Shown here in pieces: positions 17,803-26,469 of a DNA stretch of 64,000 nucleotides. The first letter of the stretch is position 1, and each line of letters opens with the position of its first letter. The notes below the pieces were generated by a model that searched no databases, was not told the origin of the DNA, and was given only the letters and a program-made list of their open reading frames with translations. The DNA comes from Candidatus Gemmiger faecigallinarum (GTDB lineage Bacteria; Bacillota; Clostridia; Oscillospirales; Ruminococcaceae): the NCBI GenBank assembly GCA_019120395.1, contig DWVD01000079.1:1-64000 (forward strand), read 5' to 3'. The position numbers and the translations under genes were made by a program.

Positions 17803-18738
17803 TCACACCCGCAGCGGGCAGTCAGACGCCAGCGAACCGCGTACGGTCACAGCGGTATGCGGCGGCATCCGGCTGTCGATCCCGCGGACGTCACCCTGCC
17901 AGTCCACAAGCAGCATCCCCGCATCGCCGCGGACCCGGCAGGACCGGATCTCCCGCTCCAGCATCGCCGAGGCGCTTCCGCTCATCCCCGGGCCGTGCAG
18001 GCAAACGCACACCGGCGCGCAGGCGGCGGCTTCTTCCAGCCATACCGGCGACAGGATCTCTCCCGCCGAGGCGTCGTCCAGCGTGACAGCCAGGCCGTAC
18101 AGCGCCGCCGCGCTTTTCAAATGACGCGCGGCATCCCGGACCGCCTGCGTCAGGACTGTTGACCGCAGCCACAGCAGCACCATCACGTTGGGCAGCCGCC
18201 GCAGCGCTTCGGCCGAGGCTTTTTGCAGGTATTCCGGCTCGATCAAAAGCTGAAAGGTGGAATGGGGATGCCGCGCGATCAGCGCCGTCACCGCGCTGTT
18301 GACCGGGCCTTTCAGATGCAGCGCCCACAAAAAGCTGCCCTGCCACTCCCCTTTCTCAACAGCCTGCGCAAGGCCCGTGTCATCCCCGGACGAGATGGTC
18401 ATCCAGGGCAGGACCCGGCAGCCGTCCGACCGTTCGGCCAGAAGGCCGGCTCCGTACAGCATGCTGCCCAGCCCCAGGTTGACGCCGACCGTACAAAGGG
18501 TATCCTCCGCCACCTGGGAGATCATGCGCCGGACCAGCCCGAAGTACGGCGTATCGGCGTCCGCCAGCTCCGACTGGAGATAACCGAAAAACGCCTTGGG
18601 CAGCGGGTCCCGGACCAGAAGCGTGCACATGTCCACATAGTTCCGCAGCTGCCGCAGCCCGTCCCGACGGATGTCCGAGATCGCGCGGCGGCCAAGCGTC
18701 AGGGCAAGGGTGCGCGTACTGTTGTAGTCCAGGCTCAT
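17803..18738 (-). CDS. Unrecognised protein at the end of the mutS2 operon
   Basis: 311 aa from ATG 18738, with AAAGGGG upstream and 34 nt behind mutS2. I do not recognise the family. It has no signal peptide and no convincing membrane segment. The alternation of short hydrophobic strands and amphipathic helices (CRVLPWMTISSGDD, TFQLLIEPEYL, NVMVLLWLRSTVLT, AALYGLAVTLDDASAG, CAPVCVCLHGPGMS, AGMLLVDWQGDV) looks like a TIM-barrel or radical-SAM-like fold, but there is no CxxxCxxC cluster. The last strand-like block VDWQGDVRGID is followed by DSRMPPHTAVTVRG. Cytoplasmic, function unknown. Confidence 0.65.
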   Translation of the reverse strand: MSLDYNSTRTLALTLGRRAISDIRRDGLRQLRNYVDMCTLLVRDPLPKAFFGYLQSELADADTPYFGLVRRMISQVAEDTLCTVGVNLGLGSMLYGAGLLAERSDGCRVLPWMTISSGDDTGLAQAVEKGEWQGSFLWALHLKGPVNSAVTALIARHPHSTFQLLIEPEYLQKASAEALRRLPNVMVLLWLRSTVLTQAVRDAARHLKSAAALYGLAVTLDDASAGEILSPVWLEEAAACAPVCVCLHGPGMSGSASAMLEREIRSCRVRGDAGMLLVDWQGDVRGIDSRMPPHTAVTVRGSLASDCPLRV

Positions 18739-18772
18739 GGCAAGCCCCTTTCTCCTGCTCCGGCAGGCGGTT

Positions 18773-21154
18773 TTATTTCAGCTCCACCACAGTCACGCCG
18801 GTCTCGCCCTCGCCGTAACGGCCCAGGCGGAAGCTTTTGACGCTTTTATGGGTGCGCAGATGCTTCTGGATGGCGGCGCGCAGCGCGCCGGTGCCCTTGC
18901 CGTGGATGATGTAAACGGTATTCTGGCCACGCAGCACCGCATTGTCGATGAACTTGTCGGTCTCGGCCAGGGCCTCCTCCACGGTATAGCCCAGCAGGTT
19001 CAATTCCATGCTGGCCCTGCGGTCGTGGTCCAGCTGCACGGTGGTGCGGGACCTTGCGGGCTGGCGCTGCTGACGCTGGGGCTTTTCCATTTTGTCCGGC
19101 GCGCGCAGCCCGGACAATGGGACCTTGGTTTTCAGGATGCCGGCGCGCACCTCCACCATACCGTCGCGCCCGGGGCGGGAAAGCACGGTGGCCAGCTGGT
19201 TCAGGTCGGCAATGACCACCTCCTGCCCCGGCTGGGCGTCCTTCAGCGGCACATACTCCTTTTTGGGCTGCACGCCGCTCTCGGTGCGGGAAAGCAGCTT
19301 TTCGGTGTCCTTGCGGGCGATCTCGCGGGCGCGGATGGCCCGCTGGGCGGCGCTGGCTTTCTCGTCCTTCTGGATGCGGCGCAGCTCGTCGGTCAGGGCG
19401 TAGGCGTCGTTCTGCACCTGCTGCACCAGATCATGGGCCTGCTTGCGGGCAGCGTCCAGTTCAGCCTGGCCCTTGCGGATCAGCTCGTCGCGCTGGGCCT
19501 CGGCGCTGGCCAGGGCGTTTTCGGCCTGGGCGCGGGCCTGCTCGGCGTCGTCCTGGGCGGCTTTCAACTGCAATTTCAGATCATCCAGCTGAGCCAGCAC
19601 GCTGTCCAGCCGCTTGTCGTCGCTGGACATGTGGGCGCGGGCGGCGTCGATGATCTCCTCCGGGATGCCCAGCTTGGCGCTGATCAAAAACGCGTTGGAT
19701 TTGCCCGGCACGCCCACGCTGAGCTTGTAGGTGGGGGCCAGGCTCTCCACGTCAAACTCGCAGCTGGCATTGACGACGCCGGGGGTCTCCAGCGCGTAGA
19801 CCTTCAGCTCGGCATAGTGGGTGGTGGCCATCAGCAGCGCGCCCTGCCGGCGCAGCTGTTCCAGGATGCTGACCGCCAGCGCCGCGCCCTCGGCAGGGTC
19901 GGTGCCGGCGCCCAGCTCGTCCAGCAGCACCAGCGTGCCCCGGCGGGCCAGCTGCAAAATGCCGGTGATGCGCTTCATGTGGCCGGAGAAGGTGGACAGG
20001 CTCTGTTCGATGCTCTGCTCGTCGCCGATGTCTACCAGATACTCGGCAAAGCAGCAGACGGCGCTGCTCTCGTGGGCGGGGATCAAAAAGCCGTGCTGCG
20101 CCATGGCGTTGAGCAGGCCGGCGGTTTTTAGCGATACCGTCTTGCCGCCGGTGTTGGGGCCGGTGATGACCAGGGTGTCGTATTCGTCGCCCAGAGTGAT
20201 GTCCACCGGCACCACCTTTTTCTTGTCGATCAGCGGGTGGCGCGCCTTGTTCAGCTGAAAGCGCACACCGTCGTTGACGGCGGGCATAAAAGCGTTCTGC
20301 TCCACCGCAAGACGCGCCTTTGCCAGCAGCAGGTCGATCTGCAGCATGGCTTCGTAGCTGTGGGAGAACTGCGGTTCCAGCTGGGCCACCTGGGCCGAGA
20401 AGGCAGACAGGATGCGGGTGATCTCCTCCTGCTCCTGGGCGCGCAGCTGCATGATGCGGGCGTTTGCCTCCACCACCGCGGTAGGCTCCACAAAGATGGT
20501 GGCGCCGGTGGAGGAGACGTCATGGATGACGCCGCCCACCTCGCCGCGGTACTCGGCGCGGACGGGCACGACGTAGCGGCCGTTGCGCAGCGAGACCACC
20601 GCGTCCTGCAAAAACTTGTTGGTAGTGGAGTTTTTGATGATGTTGTCCAGCTTGGTGCGGATGGAATCCTCGGTTTGGCGGATCTTGCGGCGCAGCTCCC
20701 GCAGCGTAGCGCTGGCGGTGTCGGCCATTTCTTCCGGGGAGAGGATGGACTCGGTGATCTGCCGCTCCAGCACAGGCTGGGGGCTGAGGGCGAAAAACAA
20801 ATCGTCCACCGGCAGCATGTCGTGGTCCGAGACCCCGTACCACTTGCTTAACCCGTCAAAGTTGCGCAGGGTGGCGGCGATCTCCAGCAGCTCGCCCATC
20901 GAGAGGATGCCGCCCTTGACCGCGTGGGCGGCGATGCGGCGGGCGTCCGACACCGCGCCGAAGCGGGGGCTGCCGTTTTTGATCAGCAATGAATTGACCG
21001 CGTCGGTCTGGGCAAGGGCCCAGCGCTCGTCCTCCGGGGTCTGGCAGGGTTCGACGGCCTGCATCATCTCTTTTGTCTCGCGGCAGGCGCACAGCTCGGT
21101 GGCGCGGGCAATGATCTTGTCCAGCTCCAGGGTCGTTCGATATGAGGTATCCAT
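18773..21154 (-). CDS. mutS2: Endonuclease MutS2
   Basis: 793 aa from ATG 21154. MutS core without the mismatch-recognition domain: lever/clamp helices up to about residue 300, then ATPase with Walker A TGPNTGGKTVSLKT and LVLLDELGAGTDPAEGAALA. A coiled coil follows (DDLKLQLKAAQDDAEQARAQ), then a KOW-like segment and a C-terminal Smr nuclease domain (LNLLGYTVEEAL, VYIIHGKGTGALR). It acts on recombination intermediates or collided ribosomes. 53 nt behind recO in the same operon. Normal length. Confidence 0.95.
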   Translation of the reverse strand: MDTSYRTTLELDKIIARATELCACRETKEMMQAVEPCQTPEDERWALAQTDAVNSLLIKNGSPRFGAVSDARRIAAHAVKGGILSMGELLEIAATLRNFDGLSKWYGVSDHDMLPVDDLFFALSPQPVLERQITESILSPEEMADTASATLRELRRKIRQTEDSIRTKLDNIIKNSTTNKFLQDAVVSLRNGRYVVPVRAEYRGEVGGVIHDVSSTGATIFVEPTAVVEANARIMQLRAQEQEEITRILSAFSAQVAQLEPQFSHSYEAMLQIDLLLAKARLAVEQNAFMPAVNDGVRFQLNKARHPLIDKKKVVPVDITLGDEYDTLVITGPNTGGKTVSLKTAGLLNAMAQHGFLIPAHESSAVCCFAEYLVDIGDEQSIEQSLSTFSGHMKRITGILQLARRGTLVLLDELGAGTDPAEGAALAVSILEQLRRQGALLMATTHYAELKVYALETPGVVNASCEFDVESLAPTYKLSVGVPGKSNAFLISAKLGIPEEIIDAARAHMSSDDKRLDSVLAQLDDLKLQLKAAQDDAEQARAQAENALASAEAQRDELIRKGQAELDAARKQAHDLVQQVQNDAYALTDELRRIQKDEKASAAQRAIRAREIARKDTEKLLSRTESGVQPKKEYVPLKDAQPGQEVVIADLNQLATVLSRPGRDGMVEVRAGILKTKVPLSGLRAPDKMEKPQRQQRQPARSRTTVQLDHDRRASMELNLLGYTVEEALAETDKFIDNAVLRGQNTVYIIHGKGTGALRAAIQKHLRTHKSVKSFRLGRYGEGETGVTVVELK

Positions 21155-21207
21155 AAATTTTGCTTACTCCATGGCAAAGGGCAGCCGCAGCGGCCGGACC
21201 GGCGCGC

Positions 21208-21957
21208 TTACAGCTCCCCCAGTGTTTTTAAGAAATCCAGGCTTTTCAGCCCCTGGCCCAGGTGGGCCAGCAGATAACGCTCGCTGACGGAGCCCAGCCG
21301 CTTCAGGCTTTGGGGCGTCAGCGTAAAGGCAAACAGCTTTTTGTCCTCCGCCAGGCAGATATGCCGCAGCGCGTACAACGCCCCTGCGTCCAGGTTGGGC
21401 GTCCGGTTGAGACGCCGGGCACAGTCGGCGCAGAGCAGCGTGCCTTCGGCCGGGTCCAGATAAAAATCGCCGCCGTCGTATCTGCCGCAGGAGGCGCAGG
21501 CCAGCAGCTGGGGCATGTAGCCGGACAGCGTCATGGCCCGCAGCTCGTAGATAACCTTGAGCTGGGGCAGCGGCCGCTTGCTCTCGCTGAGCATATACAG
21601 GCTGTTGAGCAGCAGGCGCAGGTGCTCGGCCGACTCCGGCGGCGCGGGCGAGAGTGCCGCGGCCACCTCGGCCATATACATGGCAAGCGCCATGCCCTCC
21701 ACGCTTTGGGACAGGCCGTGGAAGCTGCGCTTGATCTGGGCCGAATCGACAAAATGGCTGGACCGCCCGGCCGTGATGACGAACTCGGAATAGCAGAACA
21801 GCCCGCAGGCGCTGAACAGCTTGTTTTTGGGGCGCAGGCTGCCGCGGGCCGAGGCCGACACCACGCCAAGGTCAGGGGTCAGCAGGGTCAGGATCTGGTC
21901 CGCTTCCCCCACTTTCACCTGCCGCAGCACAAGCCCCGTTGTCGCTGTCTGCTGCAT
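21208..21957 (-). CDS. recO: DNA repair protein RecO
   Basis: 249 aa from ATG 21957, 6 nt after GGGAGAGG, which favours it over the ATG two codons upstream. N-terminal OB-fold (TTGLVLRQVKVGEADQILTLLT, GSLRPKNKL), helical middle, and a zinc site CASC...CADC in the C-terminal half, as in Firmicutes RecO. It loads RecA with RecR in gap repair. Its first 86 nt overlap the small yqzL-like frame, matching the conserved era-yqzL-recO order. Confidence 0.94.
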   Translation of the reverse strand: MQQTATTGLVLRQVKVGEADQILTLLTPDLGVVSASARGSLRPKNKLFSACGLFCYSEFVITAGRSSHFVDSAQIKRSFHGLSQSVEGMALAMYMAEVAAALSPAPPESAEHLRLLLNSLYMLSESKRPLPQLKVIYELRAMTLSGYMPQLLACASCGRYDGGDFYLDPAEGTLLCADCARRLNRTPNLDAGALYALRHICLAEDKKLFAFTLTPQSLKRLGSVSERYLLAHLGQGLKSLDFLKTLGEL

Positions 21958-22081
21958 AGCCATCCTCTCCCGGCAACGTGTCGGCGGCGCGCTGCTGCAT
22001 TTTGTAATCCAAATAGTACCAGATATCGCCGGTTTCTGCAAACCGTTTCCATTGTTCGTCCAGACCGCCCGGTCCATGCAT
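21872..22081 (-). CDS. Small YqzL-like protein between era and recO
   Basis: 69 aa from ATG 22081, behind AAAGGGGTGGCGG. The segment LDEQWKRFAETGDIWYYLDYK matches the W-x-x-F-x-x-TG-x-I-x-x-YL-x-YK pattern of YqzL, a small conserved protein found exactly between era and recO in Firmicutes. The family is usually about 45-50 aa; here the frame runs on for about 35 low-complexity residues (SDNGACAAAGESGGSGPDPD) into recO, an overlap of 86 nt. The extended tail may reflect loss of the normal stop. Function unknown. Confidence 0.6.
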   Translation of the reverse strand: MHGPGGLDEQWKRFAETGDIWYYLDYKMQQRAADTLPGEDGYAADSDNGACAAAGESGGSGPDPDPADP

Positions 22082-22216
22082 CTCCGCCACCCCTTTCGGC
22101 CGTTGTGATACAAACCAGTGTAGCGCAGCGGGGCGGAGATGTTTGTCTGACTGGGGCGGCGGCAAAATTTTCCATTGCCGTCTGGCGCGGGCGGTATCTC
22201 TCAATTCAAAGTCCGG

Positions 22217-23134
22217 TCACGGCTTGGCAAATCCCAAATTGTCCAGCTGGCGCTCGTTGTCGCGCCAGCCTTCCCGCACCTTGACCCAGCATTGCAGGTT
22301 GACCTTGGCGCCCAACAGTTCCTCGCAGTCCAGGCGGGCGGCGGAGGCGATCTTTTTCAGCATCTGCCCGCCCTTGCCGATGACCATGCCCTTATGGCTT
22401 TTTTTCTCGCAGGTGATGGCCACCGTGATGTCGATCAGGTCCTTGTCGGAACGCTCTTTGAAAGAATCCACCGTCACGGCGATGCCGTGGGGCACTTCCT
22501 CCCGCAGGAAAAGCAGCGCTTTCTCCCGCACCAGTTCCGCCACCAGTTCTTTTTCCGGCAGGTCGGTATAGGCGTCGTCGTCAAAATAGTGCGGGCCGGG
22601 GCTGCCGTAAGGGGCCAGGACGTCAAACAGCGCGTCGCAGCCGGTGCCGTCCATGGCCGAGAGCGTCAGCACCTTGTCAAAGACGCCGAACTCCTCCACC
22701 TGGCGGCGGCGCGCCTCCAGCGCGGCAAAATCGGAAAGCAGGTCCACCTTGTTGACGATCCCCACGGCGGGACCGGCCTTTTTCAGCGCCTCGACCATTT
22801 TCAGCTCCGACTCGGTAAAATCGCCGGCAGGCTCAAACAGCATCAGCGTCACGTCCACGTCGGCCAGGCTGGCGGAGGCCGTCTGGGTCATGCGGGCGTC
22901 CAGCTTGTTGCGGGGCTTGTGGATGCCGGGGGTGTCCATCAAGACAAACTGCACCGGCCCCTTTGTCACAATGCCCATGATGCGGTTGCGGGTGGTCTGG
23001 GGCTTCTGGGTCACAATGGCGACTTTCTCCCCCACCAGGCGGTTGGTCAGGCTGGATTTGCCCACGTTGGGCCGGCCCACCAGCGCCACAAACACACTGC
23101 TGGTCCGGGCTGGCTCATTCGGTTTTGTCGTCAT
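22217..23134 (-). CDS. era: GTPase Era
   Basis: 305 aa from ATG 23134, behind AGGAGAG; the track start lies inside dgkA. Required for 16S rRNA processing and 30S assembly. G1 GRPNVGKSSL near residue 20, G2 PQTTRN, G3 DTPGIHKP, G4 NKVDLL, G5 SAMDGTG, then the KH domain with the RNA-binding signature VIGKGGQMLKKIASAAR. Length normal. The start overlaps the dgkA stop by 20 nt. Confidence 0.96.
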   Translation of the reverse strand: MTTKPNEPARTSSVFVALVGRPNVGKSSLTNRLVGEKVAIVTQKPQTTRNRIMGIVTKGPVQFVLMDTPGIHKPRNKLDARMTQTASASLADVDVTLMLFEPAGDFTESELKMVEALKKAGPAVGIVNKVDLLSDFAALEARRRQVEEFGVFDKVLTLSAMDGTGCDALFDVLAPYGSPGPHYFDDDAYTDLPEKELVAELVREKALLFLREEVPHGIAVTVDSFKERSDKDLIDITVAITCEKKSHKGMVIGKGGQMLKKIASAARLDCEELLGAKVNLQCWVKVREGWRDNERQLDNLGFAKP

Positions 23135-23618
23135 GGGGCAAACTCTCCTTTTTGGGCGCTCCGCCAAAGCGGAACACAAACAGATAGGCCAGGATCAGCG
23201 ACCCGGCAAGTACGATCCAATTCAGCGGGCTGGCGGTCAGGTTCGCCCACAGCCTTGCCAGGCGCTCCGGCTGCAGAAACAAAAAACCGCCCACGCACAG
23301 CGCGCCCACGGCGCTCATCAAAACGGCGCCGGCGGCCATATCCTTGGCGGCGCCGGCGCTCCACCAGTGGGTGGTATCCGGCTTGTCCACCGCGCGCTCC
23401 ACCGCCGAGTTCATCAGTTCGGCCTGGATGACGCAGAACACTGCCAGCGACACCAGCGCAAAGCCGCCCGCATCCAGCCCGGCCAGCGCCGACGCCGCAT
23501 AGGCGTAGGCGGCCGCGCACAGATGGAAGCGGACGTTGCGTTCTTCCCGGATGGCAAGGCGGATGCCGTTGTAGGCATAGACGAAGCCCCGCCCAAAGCG
23601 CTTGAGCTCAGACTTCAT
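23115..23618 (-). CDS. dgkA: Diacylglycerol/undecaprenol kinase, DgkA type
   Basis: 167 aa from ATG 23618. Small integral-membrane kinase: amphipathic N-terminus RFGRGFVYAYNGIRLAIREERNVRFH, then three or more membrane helices. The active-site helix IQAELMNSAVERAVD corresponds to the E...NTAIE motif of the family, and AAKDMAAGAVL follows. In Gram-positives it phosphorylates undecaprenol for lipid-carrier recycling. Overlaps ybeY by 11 nt and era by 20 nt. A fourth helix near the C-terminus (NWIVLAGSLILAYLFVF) extends it beyond the usual about 125 aa. Confidence 0.87.
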   Translation of the reverse strand: MKSELKRFGRGFVYAYNGIRLAIREERNVRFHLCAAAYAYAASALAGLDAGGFALVSLAVFCVIQAELMNSAVERAVDKPDTTHWWSAGAAKDMAAGAVLMSAVGALCVGGFLFLQPERLARLWANLTASPLNWIVLAGSLILAYLFVFRFGGAPKKESLPHDDKTE

Positions 23619-24108
23619 CGCTGGTATACGAGACGGTACGCGGCAGGCCCAGCTGCATCAGGACGGCTTCCTCTTTCTCGCGCATGCGCACGGCCTCCAG
23701 GCCGCCCGCCTCATGGTCATACCCCAAAAGATGCAGCATCGAATGGACGGTCAGATAAGCGACCTCACGCTGCAGGGAATGGCCGTACAGTTCCGCCTGT
23801 TCCATGGCGCGCTCCATCGAGATAACAATATCGCCCAGGATCTTGCAGCCGTTGTCCTCGTCGATGTCGTAGGCGCCGTCCTCCCCCATGGGGAAGCTGA
23901 GCACGTCGGTGGGCATAGGCTTGCTGCGGTATTGCGCGTTCAGTTCGGCGATCCGGGCATTGTCGACAAATGTAACACTGATCTCAGCCGGTCCGTCAAA
24001 CTTTTCATATTCCAAAACGGCATTGCAGCTGCGGCGGATCAGGATCCGCAGACCGGACGGGATCTTGACCGTATTCTGCGAGTTTTTGATCAAAACCTTG
24101 TTGGACAT
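23608..24108 (-). CDS. ybeY: Endoribonuclease YbeY
   Basis: 166 aa from ATG 24108; the track ORF begins inside phoH. Zinc hydrolase for rRNA 3' maturation and ribosome quality control. The metal motif HSMLHLLGYDH is complete, preceded by PTDVLSFPMGE and GDIVISMERA. Length normal. It lies between phoH (28 nt upstream) and dgkA (overlap), as in most Firmicutes. Confidence 0.95.
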   Translation of the reverse strand: MSNKVLIKNSQNTVKIPSGLRILIRRSCNAVLEYEKFDGPAEISVTFVDNARIAELNAQYRSKPMPTDVLSFPMGEDGAYDIDEDNGCKILGDIVISMERAMEQAELYGHSLQREVAYLTVHSMLHLLGYDHEAGGLEAVRMREKEEAVLMQLGLPRTVSYTSDEV

Positions 24109-24136
24109 AGGGCGTTTCCTCCATTCTGGCGGCAAT

Positions 24137-25153
24137 TTATGATTCTGATGCTGTTTCCGGCTGTTGCTGGCCGGTAGTTTCCTTTTCGCGCTGCCGGCGG
24201 GCGGCGTTCTGCGCGGCGCGGTCGTAGGCCTTGATGATCTGCTGCACCAGGCGATGGCGGACCACGTCTTTCTCCGTGAAATAGATCTGCGCAATATCGT
24301 CGATGCCCCGCAGCACCCGCAGCGCGTCCACCAGGCCGCTGCGGCTCTTGTCCGGCAGGTCGATCTGGGTCACGTCCCCGGTGACGACCACCTTGCTGCC
24401 GGCTCCCATGCGGGTCAAAAACATTTTCATCTGTTCGGGGCTGGTGTTCTGGGCCTCGTCCAAAATAATAAAGGCGTCGTCCAGCGTGCGGCCGCGCATG
24501 TAAGCCAGAGGCGCCACCTCGATCAGCTGCTTTTCGGTCAGCTTCTGGAAGGTCTCGGCGCCCAAAAGGTCAAACAGGCCGTCGTACAGCGGGCGAAGAT
24601 ACGGGTCCACCTTGGTCTGCAGGTCGCCGGGCAGGAACCCCAGCTTTTCGCCCGCCTCCACCGCCGGCCGGGTCAGGATGATACGGCTGACGTCCTTGCT
24701 TTTAAACGCCTTGACTGCCATCGCCACCGCCAGATAAGTCTTGCCGGTGCCGGCGGGTCCCACGCCGAAGGTGATGGCGTGGCTGCGGATAGCCGCAAGG
24801 TATTCCTTCTGCCCCAGCGTTTTGGGATGGATGGGCTTGCCCTTTGCGGTAACCGCAACAAAGTCGTCCGTCAGCTCGCGCAGGCGCTTTTCCTCGCCGC
24901 CGCGCGCCAGACTGATGCAATACCGCACCGTCTGTTCCTCCAGCGGCGTATGGTTCTGCAAAAGCGTAGCCATGCCGTCCACGGCATGGACAGCCGCTTC
25001 CACATCCTCCGGCTCTCCCGTAAATTTAAGCGTCGAGCCCCGGCAGACCGCCGTGACGTGAAAGGCGTTTTCCAGCATGCGGACATTCTGGTCGCAGCTG
25101 CCAAAAATGGCGGCGGCCAGTTCAATGCTGTCAAGCTCAATTCCTTTTTCCAA
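24137..25153 (-). CDS. phoH: PhoH-like ATPase (YbeZ)
   Basis: 338 aa from TTG 25153, 10 nt after GGAGGT. P-loop ATPase linked to RNA metabolism with YbeY. Walker A FGVGPAGTGKTYLAVAMA, Walker B FIILDEAQNTSP, and the conserved LTRPAVEAGEKLGFLPGDL and VVTGDVTQIDLP. The N-terminal about 90 residues are the KH-like region of the group. In Bacillus a pgpH (yqfF) gene normally sits between phoH and ybeY; it is absent here. Confidence 0.93.
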   Translation of the reverse strand: MEKGIELDSIELAAAIFGSCDQNVRMLENAFHVTAVCRGSTLKFTGEPEDVEAAVHAVDGMATLLQNHTPLEEQTVRYCISLARGGEEKRLRELTDDFVAVTAKGKPIHPKTLGQKEYLAAIRSHAITFGVGPAGTGKTYLAVAMAVKAFKSKDVSRIILTRPAVEAGEKLGFLPGDLQTKVDPYLRPLYDGLFDLLGAETFQKLTEKQLIEVAPLAYMRGRTLDDAFIILDEAQNTSPEQMKMFLTRMGAGSKVVVTGDVTQIDLPDKSRSGLVDALRVLRGIDDIAQIYFTEKDVVRHRLVQQIIKAYDRAAQNAARRQREKETTGQQQPETASES

Positions 25154-25192
25154 CAGGCAAACAACCTCCGTGCAAAGACATTACTAATATGA

Positions 25193-25214
25193 ATTATAGC
25201 ACAATTGTCGACAA
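25193..25214 (-). promoter_or_regulatory. Extended -10 promoter of the phoH operon with a palindrome
   Basis: TGc-TATAAT on the minus strand, 40 nt before the phoH start. The perfect 10-bp palindrome TTGTCGACAA lies just upstream, where a regulator could sit. No good -35. Confidence 0.5.
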
Positions 25215-25281
25215 AAGAAACTGTGAATAATGCACAAAATTTTACAGGTTATTGTTGTCATTGTCAAGCCCCGGACCGCCG

Positions 25282-26469
25282 TCATTCCGCCGTAGGGTCC
25301 GGCAGCGGCTGCATGGTCCCGGCCGTTGCAATGTCAGCGCAAAAAACAAACTCCGCCCGGCAGACCACGCCGTTCCCGTTGTGCTCAAAGACAAAACTTT
25401 GCTGCTCGATACGGGCATCCGGCCAGTCGGCCAAAAGCTGCCGCACGCATGCCCGCTGCGCCATCGCTTCCGCCGCCGCCAGGCTGAACGTCTGGACCCG
25501 GCTGGCCTGCTCCCATAGCTGCCGCACATGCAGGCAGCCGGGCAGCGCGATCTGCCCGACGCCAAGCGGCCGCCACTCCTCCTGTACAGCCGCCTGTTCA
25601 AACGGCGTTTCCGTTTCCTCCAGCGGGATCTCCAGCCCAAGCAGATACAGCGTGCTTTGCCGGGCGCTTCTGCCGGTCAGCACGGTCTGCTCGGTCTGGT
25701 AGGCCTGTTCCGCTGACAGCCGCAGCCTTACCCTGCCGGTCACGCTGCCCGACGCCGGCTGGTAGACCGGATCCCCGTCCCGGTCCGCCCGCAGCGCATT
25801 GGCAAGCAGCTGCCCTTCGGCCACGTATTGCCCCGGCGCCACCTGCGCAAAACCGCTTTCCACCTTGACCGCCACGACCTCGGCGTCCGCCGCGGCGTAC
25901 AAAGCGGTCTCGGGGGTTGTCGTCCGGATCTGTTGGCTCTCCATCGGCGTGCTTTCCACAAACAGGCAGCCGCCGGCAAAATTCAGGCTGACCCAGCCAA
26001 ACAGTTCCGGCTGTGCGGCCAACTGGTCCTGCACCGCCTGGAGCGTCTCCCCGCGCAGGCGCGCCCCTTCCCAGACGCCGGACTGCTGCAGCAGGGTACG
26101 CACCGCCGACGCCTGCTTCGCTTCCAGCGCGCCGAAGTCGATCCGCCACACGTAACCGGACAGCAGCCAGACCAGGACGCAGAACAGCACAGCTCCCAGC
26201 CAGACGCCGGGCCGCCGCCAAACCCTGGCCGCCAGACGCCCGGGCCCTGTCCGGCGGAGGATACGGACCGAGACCTGCCGTTTTTCCGCCCGGCGCAGCA
26301 GGTCGGGCAGGTCTCTTCCCAGCAGGTCGGCCGTACAGCCGTCTTTCCCGGGGCGGACGCGGCGGAGCCGGATCCCCGCCCCGGCCGCCTCGCTCAGCAG
26401 CCGCACCGACGCGCCGCCCTGCAAAAGCACGCGCAGCCGGTCCGCAGCGGCAAAATCAGGTTTCGCCAT
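25282..26469 (-). CDS. yqfD: Sporulation protein YqfD
   Basis: 395 aa from ATG 26469; an in-frame GTG three codons earlier is possible. Layout of YqfD: an N-terminal soluble region with LLSEAAGAGIRLRRVR, one membrane helix at about residues 90-110 (PGVWLGAVLFCVLVWLLSGYVW), then an extracytoplasmic region with FGWVSLNFAGGCLFVES and VVAVKVESGFAQVAPGQYVAEGQLL. It is known as a sigma-E-controlled mother-cell gene; the precise role is unclear. Starts inside the end of yqfC (14-nt overlap). Confidence 0.88.
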   Translation of the reverse strand: MAKPDFAAADRLRVLLQGGASVRLLSEAAGAGIRLRRVRPGKDGCTADLLGRDLPDLLRRAEKRQVSVRILRRTGPGRLAARVWRRPGVWLGAVLFCVLVWLLSGYVWRIDFGALEAKQASAVRTLLQQSGVWEGARLRGETLQAVQDQLAAQPELFGWVSLNFAGGCLFVESTPMESQQIRTTTPETALYAAADAEVVAVKVESGFAQVAPGQYVAEGQLLANALRADRDGDPVYQPASGSVTGRVRLRLSAEQAYQTEQTVLTGRSARQSTLYLLGLEIPLEETETPFEQAAVQEEWRPLGVGQIALPGCLHVRQLWEQASRVQTFSLAAAEAMAQRACVRQLLADWPDARIEQQSFVFEHNGNGVVCRAEFVFCADIATAGTMQPLPDPTAE

